DNA of 64,000 nucleotides, taken from NCBI GenBank assembly GCA_964036315.1, contig OZ038479.1, positions 57,079,746 through 57,143,745 on the forward strand, read 5' to 3'. The notes beneath the pieces were generated by a model. It ran no database searches. It had not been told where the DNA came from and worked only from the letters and a program-made list of their open reading frames with translations. Made by a program: the position numbers and the translations under genes. The DNA is from Acanthosepion esculentum. Taxonomy: Eukaryota; Mollusca; Cephalopoda; Sepiida; Sepiidae. Of the stretch, positions 46,459-57,290 are shown in pieces. The stretch's first letter is position 1, and the number at the start of each line of letters is the position of its first letter.

Positions 46459-46652
46459 AGTCTTGAAAGAAAGAAAGGGATTTTCTAACTAAGGCTAACT
46501 AGGAGATAGATATAAAGTTCAAGTCTTTTTCTTGCAAAATACTGTATCTAAAATAATGGTAAACAACTTTGTCTTGTTGACCTAGGCAGTCATCGAGCCG
46601 ACTACTCTCTTGCCTAACAGGGATTATTCTGCCCTTTCACTCTGGACTTACT

Positions 46653-48203
46653 TCACTTGATCACTCTCCCCGACCGTGTTCTCCTCACTGCCTCATCATT
46701 TCGAGGCGTTTTAGGAGCCCTCACTGTATCTGGATTTGATCTTGTTGGGGTTAATGCCCGACTCACCCTTTCCCTCACTACATTCTTCTGTCGATGTGTT
46801 TGTGGGGTAGGATTCACCTCTGTACACAGTCTTGTGTTTGTTGATGCCTCGCTATTTGCTTGGTATGACTGGTGACCCAATGCTGGTAATGGAGCTGCTT
46901 CTGCTGTTTTTTTTTCAAGTCCACTCTATTTCGTCGACGCAGCACCCCATCAACCTTGATGTGGTATGACCTCACATCCAGTCTCTGCCACACAATCGCC
47001 TTTTCCCACTCTTTCTGTCCTTTCAGATGTGGTTTGACACGCACCACATCTCCAGGAAATAAAGGTTACAGAGATTTCACCTTTTGATTTGAAGTACCGC
47101 TCTTGTTTCTTGCTGTCATACTTCACAGTTTTTTTTTTCTTCAGATTCCTGGGTATTTCTGGTCTTAGCAGCTCTTCCCTGGTTGGGAGAAGCATTTTCG
47201 TTCTCCTTGACATCAGCTGGTGACAGGAGACCTTTAGCCGGTGTGTTCCGGTGATCCAACATCGTTAGGTATGGGTCAGCCTTATCTTCCATGGCTTTCC
47301 GGAAAAGGTTCTTTGCCATCTTTACCACTGATTCCACTTTGCCATTTGCTTTGCTGTTGTAAGGACTGACGGGTGTATGTGTAAAACACCACTTTCTTGA
47401 AAAATTGAAATCTTGAATTCCTGACCACTAAATTGGGGTCCGTTGTCAGTGACAACCTGGTCTGGTATTCCATGTCTTGCAAAGTGGTGCTTAAGTTTAG
47501 TGATCACCGTCTTTGCTTGTGTATTTGGAAGATGATCAATCTCCCAGAAATTGCTCATATAATCTACTGTACATAGAGAGTCCCTATCTGCGAACATAAA
47601 CAGATCCACTCCGATTTTTGCCCAGGGTCTCTCAGGAATATCATGTACCATCAAAGGTTCTGCAGGATTAGCTACTTCATATTTCCTGCATGTGGGGCAT
47701 TTTGCAACATAGTCTCTGATGTCACTGTTCATATTGGGCCAGTATAAGCATTCTCTGGCTCTTCTGCAACATCCATCTACTCCCAGGTGTGTGGAATGTA
47801 ATTTTTCTTCCAAAACAGCCCGCTGGCTCGTTGGAACTACCACACGTTTTCCTCTAAAAATTAACCCGTCTTGAACCGTCATTTCATTCTGCATGCTGAA
47901 GTATGGTCTCACCTCTGGGTCAAGATGCAATTTGTCATCTGGCCATCCTTCTAATATGACCTGCTGCAACTGTTGCATGCTTCTGTCTTCCTTCATGGCC
48001 GATCGCAGTTCGAACAGCCTCCTCTCTGTCACTGGAATGTACTCGGTTTCGCCGACATCCTCCTCATCATATTCCCCGCTCACTCCGTGGATATATGCTC
48101 TTGATAGTGTATCCGCGAGGAATATCTTCTTACCGAATGATACAGAACTGTGGCATTGTATCTTTGCAACCGCATCAACATGTTCTGCAGGCGCTTTGGG
48201 CAC
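46653..48203 (-). pseudogene. Gypsy integrase, frameshifted
   Basis: The first part (48,203-47,322) carries the HHCC zinc-binding region (HSTHLGVDGCCRRAREC then YVAKCPTCRKYE), the first catalytic Asp (CTVDYMSNFWEI) and the second (VVTDNGPQFSGQEF). A frameshift near 47,330 follows. The next frame (47,337-47,116) begins ESVVKMAKNLFRKAM, where the third acidic residue is expected. More frame changes lead to VDGVLRRRNRVDL (about 46,930) and the tail RRTRSGRVIK ending at 46,653. Role in the family: inserting the DNA copy. The copy is non-functional because of at least three frame breaks. Confidence 0.85.
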
Positions 48204-48467
48204 TTCCCCAATTCCTTTTTCATTATCGCCTCCAATGGCCTATGATCGCTCAGTACTGTAACTTGTTGACCACATGTATATTGGTGAAACCGTTCGCATG
48301 CGTTGACTACAGCTAACAGTTATTTTTCAATCTGCGCATATCAGGTTTCCGTGTCAGTAAGGGCCCGACAGATATAGGCTAGAGGTTGACCTTCTTGCAG
48401 CAGTGCAGCTCCCATGCCCTTTTCACTTGCATCACATTGGATGACCAGAGGTTTTCTGTGATCATAT
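48204..48467 (-). pseudogene. Gypsy RNase H domain, broken
   Basis: KPLVIQCDASEKGMGAALLQ and PLAYICRALTDTET are the RNase H start, with the CDAS Asp kept. A stop at about 48,341 follows, then ACERFHQYTCGQQVTVLSDH in the same frame after a second stop. It begins exactly where the foreign insertion ends. Confidence 0.85.
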
Positions 48468-49541
48468 TGTTGGGAAACGGGCCCTGAGCGAGATGGCGTG
48501 TGTAATGGTGTAACCATGTTTGTTGCGTGTTGAAGGGCTGTTCCCCACAATTATTTAATTTTGTTAGGAAAGGTGTGGAAATAATTAGCAATGGTGAAAT
48601 ACCAAAAGAAACATAGATTTTAAAAACATAACAATTTAATTTATTACGTATTGAAATTACATGCATTTTAACTGAAAAGTGAGACTGAGTTGCGTCCCTT
48701 TAATTAGGTAATTATTTGTACCTAGATTCATAACGAAAGAGTTGATTATTAAAATGCAGTTTAGAAGACTGAGTATGTTTTGTGTATTATGCAAGTTGGA
48801 TAAACGATGCTGGAATTATACTTGCATGAATTGTTATAAAGTTCTTTAACGTCTGACTGCGTTAGTCAAGACGGGAGTTCTTTGAGAGTCACATTTTGGC
48901 AGTGGTGTTGTGACGTAGAAAAGTTAGATTCGATCGTAATATTACTTGAATAGTATTGAATATAATTGTTCACTTTAGTTAAGTAAAGTTGTTTGAAGTT
49001 CGAAGTTCTTTTTTGGTCACAGAGGATTATCCGAGCCAAGTCGTCATTGAGTCAGTGATGTTCTTTTGCGCGGGAAAGTTATTTTGAGTAGCGTGGTTTT
49101 GTTTGGCATCTCTCTGTGCTCGATCCGCTGACTGAAAAGGTTCGTTGACATCAGTGTTTGCCGAAAGGTTTAACGTCTCAATTCGTCGAGACGGGTGTTC
49201 GTAATTGTCACATTTTGAAGCTTGGAGTGAGCGGTCGAAATTGACTGCTGCTGTTGTTGTTGTTGTCTCTCGCGGTGTCGGACTCTGCTCCCTGTTTTTC
49301 GCTCTCACGTGTATTTGGGTTTATATAAGGTCGTAGTCACGTGGGGTGGCTCAGAACGAATTGCGCCAAAATTTGCTTGTGCACGTGCGGGTGAGTTGAT
49401 TGGTCGAAAAGGACCAATCAGTGAGCTAGATTTGCGGAGAATAACCAATAGTAGCTCGCTGACATTGCTTGAAAGTTGATGTAATGGAATAGTGCATTAT
49501 ACGAAGAAGGTAAAACTGGGCTGTGGACGAGCCCACAATAG
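48464..49541. mobile_element. Probable solo LTR (1,070 bp) inside the gypsy pol
   Basis: The insert spans 48,468-49,537 on the + strand and starts TGTTGGG and ends CCCACA. It is flanked by ATAT (48,464) and ATAG (49,538), a 4-bp duplication with one change. Taking it out brings the minus-strand reading PVMRYY next to DHRKPLVIQCDA, which fits pol. A TATATAAGG box lies at about 49,318. No coding match was found inside, and the frame 49,308-49,027 shows no domain. It could also be a non-autonomous DNA element. Confidence 0.6.
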
Positions 49542-50658
49542 TATCTCATCACAGGTGCTTCACTAACTTTTTTATTTTTGCAAAAGCTTCTTCATGGATT
49601 TGGGACCACGTCCATGGCACATCTGTCTTCGTCAGATTGCGGATGGGAGCCATCATGTCTGAGATGTTTGGTAGAAATTTCGCCAGATAGTTCACAAACC
49701 CACTTAAGCGTTGCACTCTCTTTACATCTGTTGGACATGGCATCTCTTTTATGGCTTTTACCTTCTCTGGGTCGGGACGTAAACCTTCACTGGTTACCAA
49801 ATGTCCCAGGAAAGATAGAGAGGTTTGCCGTAAGTCCATTTTCTGCGCATTCAACCGCATTCCACGTTCACGACATCCCTGTAACAGCTTTCTGAGATTC
49901 CTGTCATGATCAGCCATGCCTTCTTCCATTGTTTTTCCTTTTCCAACCACCAGAAGATCATCTGCTTTGTTGACCACACCTTCCAAGTCAGCGACATTGT
50001 TATACAACATCTTCTGAAATATCTCTGGAGCTGGAGCAATTCCAAATGGCAACACTTTCTACCGAAATCGTCCAAATGGAGTAGCGAACGTTGTCAAGTG
50101 ACTACTTGCTTCATCCATTTTCAGATGCCAAAATCCATCCCGTAGATCCAGGGCAGAGAATACCTTACCCCCAGCCAGTTCTGGCAGTAGATCTTCCAGT
50201 ACAGGTAACTGGAAATGTTCCCGTTTAAGAGGCTTATTTAGTGGTCTTTGGTCTATACAGACTTGCAATTTTCCATTTTTCTTGACCACTAGTGCTAATG
50301 CACTCACCCATGGTGTTGACTCACTTACTGGCTCAAACACCTTCTTTTCTACCAGTCTTTTTAGCTCGGCTTTCAATTTCCCCTTAATAGCTACAGGTAC
50401 TCTTCGTGCCGCTGCAACATGTGGTGTTATGCTTGGGTCCACCTCCAAATGTATCTCACCGGGTAGCTGACCCAACTCATCCTCAAATACATCCTTGAAT
50501 TCTCTTAGAATTTTGTCTGGATGCTGGCTGCCGAACTTGACCAGTTCAGATACTCTAGCAACCATCCAGAACTTGTGGTTATTGATAGTAACGAGTTCCA
50601 TCTTTTGGGTTGCAGTTGCACCAAGTAGGGGGATGAAAATCCTCCTGTACCACCACAA
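49542..50658 (-). pseudogene. Gypsy reverse transcriptase, one nonsense codon
   Basis: The first half (50,658-50,059) shows the palm approach (VKKNGKLQVCIDQRPLNK) and the first catalytic Asp region (FSALDLRDGFWHLKMDE). It ends in TAG at 50,059 after FGRFR. The second half (50,055-49,549) reads LPFGIAPAPEIFQKM, then KADDLLVVG (the catalytic ADD kept), SFLGHLVTSEGL and the thumb (RLSGFVNYLAKFLPNI). The role in the family is copying element RNA into DNA. The nonsense codon and the downstream insertion inactivate it. Confidence 0.92.
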
Positions 50659-50812
50659 ACTTTACGGCATATTTGTGTCCAGTTTTGGGGTTTATCATTT
50701 TAACTCAACATTCTCCTAATGGTTTAATTTCTGCCCCATTCCACATCATAAGGGTCTTATTTGAGGGTTCGAGATTTTTTCCCCATCAAATGCTTCGCAT
50801 TTTAATGTTTAC
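50659..50812 (-). pseudogene. Gypsy protease scrap
   Basis: After KPIAFQLAELQ and a stop, a shifted frame shows GASVNIKM, the usual sequence just behind the aspartic protease active site. The catalytic Asp is missing, apparently through a small deletion that also shifts the frame. Confidence 0.6.
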
Positions 50813-51759
50813 TGAAGCTCCGCCAACTGAAAAGCAATTGGTTTTCCCTCCACCATCATTTCTGCTTTTATGATTTCCTGACTTACAGCATTCACTTTCT
50901 CTCTTATTGTGACGCTGCCTATGTGTCCATATTCTGAACTATTACTGCTGCTATCACTGCCACATTGATGTGACTCGACTGTCCGAACATTCTTTTTCCT
51001 CGACGATTTGCATTTCATAACAAAGTGGTTCTTTCCATTGCACTTGAAACACGTTTTCCCAAATGTAGGACTCAACTCTCTACTCGGTTCATGTTGCGAT
51101 GCACACAACTTGCACACTCTCAGTCTTTGTGTCGACGGTTCTCCCCTTGGCCTGGTATTGACTCTGTTCACCCCCTCGGGTCTTAGGGCTCGGGACTACT
51201 GTGTGGTATTTTCTGGCAGCTTACATATGTCTATACATCTTTGTAAGTCCAAATGTCTCACTTTCAGCAGCTCAGCTTGTGTATGAGGGTTGCGCACCCC
51301 TAATACTATCTGGTCCCACAGTATGGATGTAGCACACTAGTCACAAAAATTACAGGTTTTAGCTAGCGTCCGAAGCGCCGTAATAAACGCTTCAACAGTT
51401 TCCGATTCTCCCTGTTTCCTAGTACGTAAAACGTAACGCTCGTACGTTTTGTTCGTTTCTCCTGTAGCGTATTCATCAAACGCCCAAATTATTTCGTTGG
51501 GGGTTCTCTCCTCTTCAGATGTCGAAAATTGAAATCCATATAATAGACTTCTAAATGCCTCGCCGCCTAATGTATGTAACAATAACGCTGTTTGGTATTG
51601 TATCGGCTGCCTCGTTAGATACGTAATAACGGCATAGTTATGCCATTTCAGCTTAAAAAGCTTCCAATTTGCCAATAAATTACCCTACATACACAGGGGT
51701 TGCGGTGGTCTAATGCCAGCCACGGGTCTGTTTGTGGCTTCCATATCAAGTTCGGGCAT
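50813..51759 (-). pseudogene. Gypsy gag with zinc knuckle, three stops
   Basis: Starts at the ATG at 51,759 (MPELDMEATNRPVAGI) with a stop at about 51,685. It then reads LANWKLFKLKWHNYAVITYL, a stop at 51,337, then LWDQIVLGVRNPHTQAELL, and a third stop near 51,200. The last part has the CX2CX4HX4C knuckle CFKCNGKNHFVMKC (about 51,055) followed by a basic stretch. The family role is the particle-forming nucleocapsid of the retrotransposon. Inactive. Confidence 0.85.
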
Positions 51760-51873
51760 TTTTCCGTACACACGTGTTTACTACAAATTAAACAAGAACT
51801 ATAACGATAAATCTTTACTTATCTACGTGTGTATTTCTAAAATACTTTTCTTGTTTTCTTCTTGTTGTCTGGG

Positions 51874-51891
51874 AGTTCTTTTATCCCACCA
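51874..51891 (-). other. Primer-binding site of gypsy element
   Basis: TGGTGGGATAAAAGAACT on the minus strand begins directly after the 5' LTR end (CA). TGG pairs with the tRNA CCA end. The tRNA was not identified. Confidence 0.65.
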
Positions 51892-52059
51892 TGTTTCACG
51901 TTCGTTATGATGGATGACCACCGATATTGAAGAACACCAACAACGTACGTCCATTAATTACGCCATGCTTTATTTCAGTAGAGACTACATGATGGGCCCA
52001 AAGAAGGGGGGCATTCACCGTCAGCCGGTGAAGACCCTGACTTAGTTCCTCATGCAACA
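51892..52059 (-). repeat. 5' LTR of gypsy element, internally deleted
   Basis: 168 bp: the first about 30 bases and last 142 bases match the left LTR, with 530 bases missing between. That would remove most promoter sequence. Confidence 0.85.
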
Positions 52060-52064
52060 GTCAG
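52060..52064. repeat. Gypsy target duplication, right
   Basis: GTCAG, equal to 45,748-45,752. Confidence 0.85.
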
Positions 52065-52116
52065 GGCTCAAAGGGTTCGTATTGTGGGCAACCTGCCGCA
52101 CGCAAAAATGGTGTTA

Positions 52117-52277
52117 TTTTTGTAAGGAACTAATTTTCGTTCAACACCGGTAGAATTTTTAAAAGGAACAATTTCTCGTGTTTTTTCTGCTCATAAGTTT
52201 AGTTTAATGAATTGAACGAACAATACAGAAAGTAATTGATACAAAAAACTGACCAAATATAGAAATCATTTTTAAAG
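52117..52277 (+). other. Candidate 5' non-coding exon of ZNF-4
   Basis: AAGGAAC at 52,124, CAACACCGGTAGAAT and GAACAATAC appear in the order seen in units 1-3, and the block ends TTTAAAG before GTAAAT at 52,278. A second donor word GTGAGT is at 52,315. Weaker match than in the other units. It sits 40 bases from the end of the nested transposon stack. Confidence 0.4.
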
Positions 52278-54999
52278 GTAAATATTTCATCTTCCGATCC
52301 CTCCACCATTTATGAGGTGAGTAGGATTCAACAACTGATTATTTTATAGTACGCTTATTTTTTATTTTTACTGTGATTTTGTTTTTAAAAAAGAAAAAAT
52401 ATATATTTGTCTCGGTGTATTTTGTTTCTATTTTGTTTTTTGCCGACCTTATTTTAAACACCATAATAAAATTTCACCACTTGTTTTCAGATCTTTTTCT
52501 TTGTGGTTGATTTTTACAAAATAATTCTAAGCTAAGTTAATCACATTTATTTAAAAAATGGTTGTTTTGTTTTTTGGGTTTTTACACGACCCACTTAGTG
52601 AAGAATTTTTATTTTTTAATTTGTACTTTATTTATTAACACTAACACTGTATGACAATCATCATTTAACTTTTTTTTATGCAACTTTCGCACAAACAACG
52701 AGTTCATGAAGCCTTCAATAAGAACTCAATTGTGCTATCTGAGAAACCTGCTCAGAATAATACACATGTGCCGCCATTACTGCATCTTAATTAGGGTTGT
52801 CCGTCTCTTCGCTAAAAAAAAAACGCATAACACGAAGAAAAAAAACCCCAAACTTAATAAAAACAAAATTTTATCGTGAAAAAAGTTTGTTATTATTAAG
52901 AGGAAAGACCAAGGTATTTTTTAATTATTTTTTTAATTTTTTTATTCCTTTGCAGCATGTTAAATTTCTGTTGAAAATCTTGTTTTTTTTTGTTTTGTTT
53001 TTTAGGTCAACGATTAGGTAATAATTAGCATTAGTTGGTTTTTCACTGTTTTGAGTTGAAAAAAACACATTGAATTGGAAAATCTTGCAAAAATCAAGTA
53101 CTTGTTGGATTTTAATGAAACTTTTCAAACTTATTCACAAATGAATCAAATTATTTTAGAAATGTTTGTTTTTTCGAAAGTCACGGTATAAATATTTTTT
53201 TTTGAAATCTGTTAACACCCCCCGAACTTAATTTTATGAAAACTTCAAAAATTTTCTTTAGCAACCTTAATTTTTTTTTTTTAATTAAATGCACAAAACT
53301 CTGAAGAATGTAAATCATCGATTTATTTGGTAAAAAAATGTGCAAAATTGTCCAAACTTTTACCTCAATTTTGGGGGGTTTTGTATTTTTACAATTAAGA
53401 CAATATTTAATTAAAAAAGCTTTTAATGGCTTTTCTGAATAACATTATACTAAGGTAATTTTTATCTGAAAGAAAAAAAATTTTTGGTGAAAAATGAATT
53501 TTTACAATAATTTCTTTCTTTTTTTCAATTTTAAATACATATGACAAAAGGTTGTTATATATTTTAAAATTAACTTTCTTTATGAGACCTTATGGAAATG
53601 ATATATTATGTTCTCTACTTTTTAAAGATCATAAATTTGAAATCTTATTAAAATCTGACAACCGTTGATATTTTTAAAATAATTTTTTATTATTCCAAAA
53701 TTGTATTTAAAATCGTCTCCAACGAAACTATGGATGCACAGCTTTGAAATAATGTCACGTGGGTAGTTTCCCTTGATAGAAGCAAGTTGTTTTTACTTCA
53801 AAAATTGCTTTGCATTCGTTCAGTTAGCAACACAACAACGCAACAGAGTTTTCTGACTGAATATCGTCGCATTTTCAAAACTTTTCTTTTCAATTTTCAA
53901 ATATAAACAATTTTTCCGTTTTCAGTGTGAAACAAACTGCAAATATTATTTCCTTTTTTTGTTATTTTATATTCAATTTTAGGCACGAAAACAGCACAAT
54001 GGCTTTGATTATCAGAAAAATATTTTATCATAACTGATACAGCTGTTTAAAACGCATTTTATTTTTGTCATATGAAAGACATGAGGCGAAAAAAAGAATG
54101 TTATTTGCTAAGTGTTGTTGTCATCACCCCAGGTCTTAAAAAAACAAAACACAACACATCAAGTCATTTTTCAAACGTCAGTTTGAAAAAAACTTATTGT
54201 TGATCCCAGTCTTGACCCCCTCTTTTTTTTTTTTTCACTCTTTGTTCTTATCTGAGAGTGGTAGTGGTGGGGTTTTTTTTTTTTACAAAACGTTTATATT
54301 GCTAGCTGGCTGGCCTTTGATCAAAATATATCAAAATCAATTTGGCTTCATTTTTCCTTATTGCTGCTATTTTTTGGAGAAAAAAAATGAACTTCTGGTT
54401 TCCGATGGTTAGGAATTGCAAATAAAACTTTCGCCTTTTACTAAAGATTTCCGTGGCCGCGTGTCATTTTTTACAACCCCCCCCCCCCCGGCCATATAAT
54501 TGAAATTACCAATGAACTTTGTTGCATTTTGACTCCCTAGGAAAGTTGTTTCCTTTCAAACTCAATTTTAATGCCTGATATATAGTTTGATTATGATTTA
54601 GGCTTTCTGATTTTCAAAAAATAAAAATGGTTAATATCCCTCTCCCTCAAACTGCAAATGTAAGGTTAAAAAAAAATATTTGGAAGTGTATTTTATACAC
54701 TAACCAGGTTTGCTTAAAACTAGAATGAAATATATCACTTCTGCCCTACCGTCCGATAAATTCCCCTGACGTAAGTTGGCGATATATTGACGTACATCAG
54801 TTAACACCTCAAAAACGCGCAAAAGCAAGTACCACGGTTGGAAATGTCTCTTAAAACATTTTATGATAAAAAAGGTAGTAATGTTTCTTTCAAATTACAT
54901 TAAGTATACTTTAAATTTTCTAATTTTCATAAAATAACAAAAGAAAAAGGTGTAACTGAATTTTACAGGATTTTTAAACTAACTAACTTTGATTTTGTT

Positions 55000-57290
55000 T
55001 ACAAAGTCAGCCAAAAAGGCCGATAAGGCCGAATTTACAAAATTTTTTTGAATCAAGAAAAAACAAAATTTTTAAATAAAATTTTTAAAATTATAGGAAG
55101 AATTAAAAAATCTGAAAAAATATTCAGAAAATATTTTGGTCTTTCATCTTAATAGTAACAAACATTTAGGCGTTAAAAATTTATCAAATTCGGAGCTTTT
55201 TTTCTTCATGCTATGCTTATTTTTTACGAAGTGTTGGACATTACTAGTCTTAATTAGTGGAATTTATCACCAATTGTTCAATAATCTGGGTGTCCGATTG
55301 TCATTAATACCAGTGAATAACCTGAGGCAGTTTTTCCATTCAGTACCAGTAGGTAGTTTCATGAGATTGCTAAAACGAGCATAGTATGATGAAAAAGACA
55401 CCAAACTTAACAAAAACAAAACTTTATTGTGTAAATATTTGTTATTATTAGAGGAAAGATTAAAGTATTTTGGTTTGGGGGTATTTTTTTACATTTTTTA
55501 ATCATTCCTAGCACATCCAAAATTTATGTTAAAAATCTTGTTTTTTTAGTCAGCAGGATTGACAGATAATCATGTCAACCATTTTTTTCCATTTTATAAG
55601 AAAATGAAAATCTCAGTTTGAAATTCTTTTCAAAATCAATTATAATTTTTTTTAAATTTATTTTAAGAAAATCAGAAATTATGTTTATTTAAGATATTTT
55701 GAAACAAGCTTAACCTAGTTTCTGTGCTGAAAAGATTTAGTTTGAAAATAAATCAAAGCAGGTCATAACATTTTGTGTCACTTGACAGGTGATGAAAGAC
55801 ATTTTCATGATGTTTTGATAGCTTACGTGAGGATAATTCCTTCTACGGAAGGAGAGAAGTGAAATTATTTAGATTTGAGTGAACAAATTATTTACCTCAT
55901 TATTTTTAAGGAAAACTTTCAGTGCTCTAATTTTTTTTTGTACTTAGCTTTCACCTTTACGTTTATGATCTTTGAGAAATATATAATAAAGAAATTAAAA
56001 TAAGACTGTTGAGAGTGAGATTAAATTTCATAAGAAAGGTATCTAATTAATTTATAGGTACCTTTCTTATAAGTGTACATAAAATACAAATTTAAATTTC
56101 ATAAGATGATACTGATACTTGTAGGTACTCTTCTCAGTTGAAATTGAAAAATCAAATTAACTTCTCCACATTTATTTCACAAAAATAAATCTATCTCAAG
56201 CTGAAGCTGAATGTGGCTTTTAACTAATTTGATAATATTTTAACAACTTAAATGTAAAAATCTATTAATTAAAGAAATAACAAATAATTGTATTAAAAAT
56301 TCAGTATTTAAGTTAAATACTAGACAGAAACTAAATTCACATGACTTTTTTTTATTTATTGCATGCATGATACTTCCAGTCTTCTGTAGATTTGATTTGC
56401 GGTCTTATTATTGTCACAAATTATATATATTTTTTTTTTTTTTATATACTGGTGTTCATTAGTTTGTAAGAAGCTTTGGAAATTATAATCTGTCAATATA
56501 TATCTACTTAATAACAACATTCATTAAATTTTACAAACTTTTCCCTAATTTTAGAAGAATTAACAACATTTGATGTAAAAATAATAAAATATTTCAGAAA
56601 TAACAATTGTTTTAAAAATTCATTTTTCATTGAAATATCTTTGCTTTCAGACAATATTGTCCATGTTCATTAAAAGCTTTTGAAATTAAATAATGTTTGT
56701 TTTATTGAGTTTTGTATGTTACAATTCAGAGATGATTTTCAGATAGAGGTGGTCCAACTTAAAAAAAAAAACATGATTTGGTTTCCTCAAAGACCTGTGC
56801 TTTTAACCATTAATAATCATTAATCTTTCCAAAATTGAAATTATAGAATTTTCGTAAAATTAGTTATTTAATACATATGAAAATTTTTGCCATGACTTTA
56901 AAAAAGTAAAACATATTTATAATAAGTTCCATCATTTGTGAATAGTTTCTGAAAGATTCATTAACATCCGACAATTATTTTTATTTTTGCAAGATTTTCA
57001 AAATTAATGTCTATCATACAGAAAAAAAAAACGTGCTAAAATTTTATGTTATTTTACGAGTTCTGGTGATACAAAGAGAAACAAGGTTTTTTAATCAAAA
57101 TTTAGAATGTTCTAAAAAGAAGAAAAAATTTTTTTAAATAATTAAAAAATATTTTGATATTTCCTCTTAATAAATAACATAAACATTTAGACGCTAAAAT
57201 TTTGTTTTTGTCAAGTTTGGCATCTTTTTCATCATGCTATGCTCTGTTTTTTGTGATCTCATGAAGGGTCCTAAGTACCAGGGTTGCCAG
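55000..57290. repeat. Repeat family copies in alternating orientation
   Basis: At 55,352 the + strand reads TTCATGAGATTGC, then GAGCATAGTATGATGAAAAA, AAACTTAACAAAAACAAAAC and ATTAGAGGAAAGA. The reverse complements of 57,000-57,290 and, in part, 55,000-55,250 read the same way. Another plus copy is at 52,840-53,000, and the left part is also in unit 1 at about 2,610. It probably is an old non-autonomous transposon. Confidence 0.6.

Larger units (their letters stand above)
45753..52059 (-). mobile_element. Ty3/gypsy LTR retrotransposon, full-length but dead
   Basis: A 6.3-kb element on the minus strand with TG...CA long terminal repeats, 5-bp target duplication GTCAG, a primer-binding site directly after the 5' LTR, and a purine tract before the 3' LTR. 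Order on the minus strand: gag with zinc knuckle, protease scrap, reverse transcriptase, RNase H and integrase, the Ty3/gypsy order. There is no envelope-like frame. Every gene has stops or frameshifts. A 1,070-bp foreign insertion (48,468-49,537) splits reverse transcriptase from RNase H. It cannot move unaided. Confidence 0.9.
45575..52079. mobile_element. piggyBac-like MITE split by a gypsy insertion
   Basis: TTAA then CCCTTTGACCCC at 45,575-45,590 faces GGGCTCAAAGGG then TT at 52,064-52,077. CCCTTTG ends with TTAA targets are typical of piggyBac elements; here the right TTAA has become TTCG. Removing the gypsy element leaves a short element of about 190 bases with inner hairpins (CCACCGGTAAAGCGGTGG at about 45,731). 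Confidence 0.55.

Noticed and set aside
46268..46492. Plus-strand frame in the gypsy LTR
   Set aside because: Lies in LTR sequence of a minus-strand element. Other plus-strand frames across 47,893-51,286 are shadows of gag-pol.
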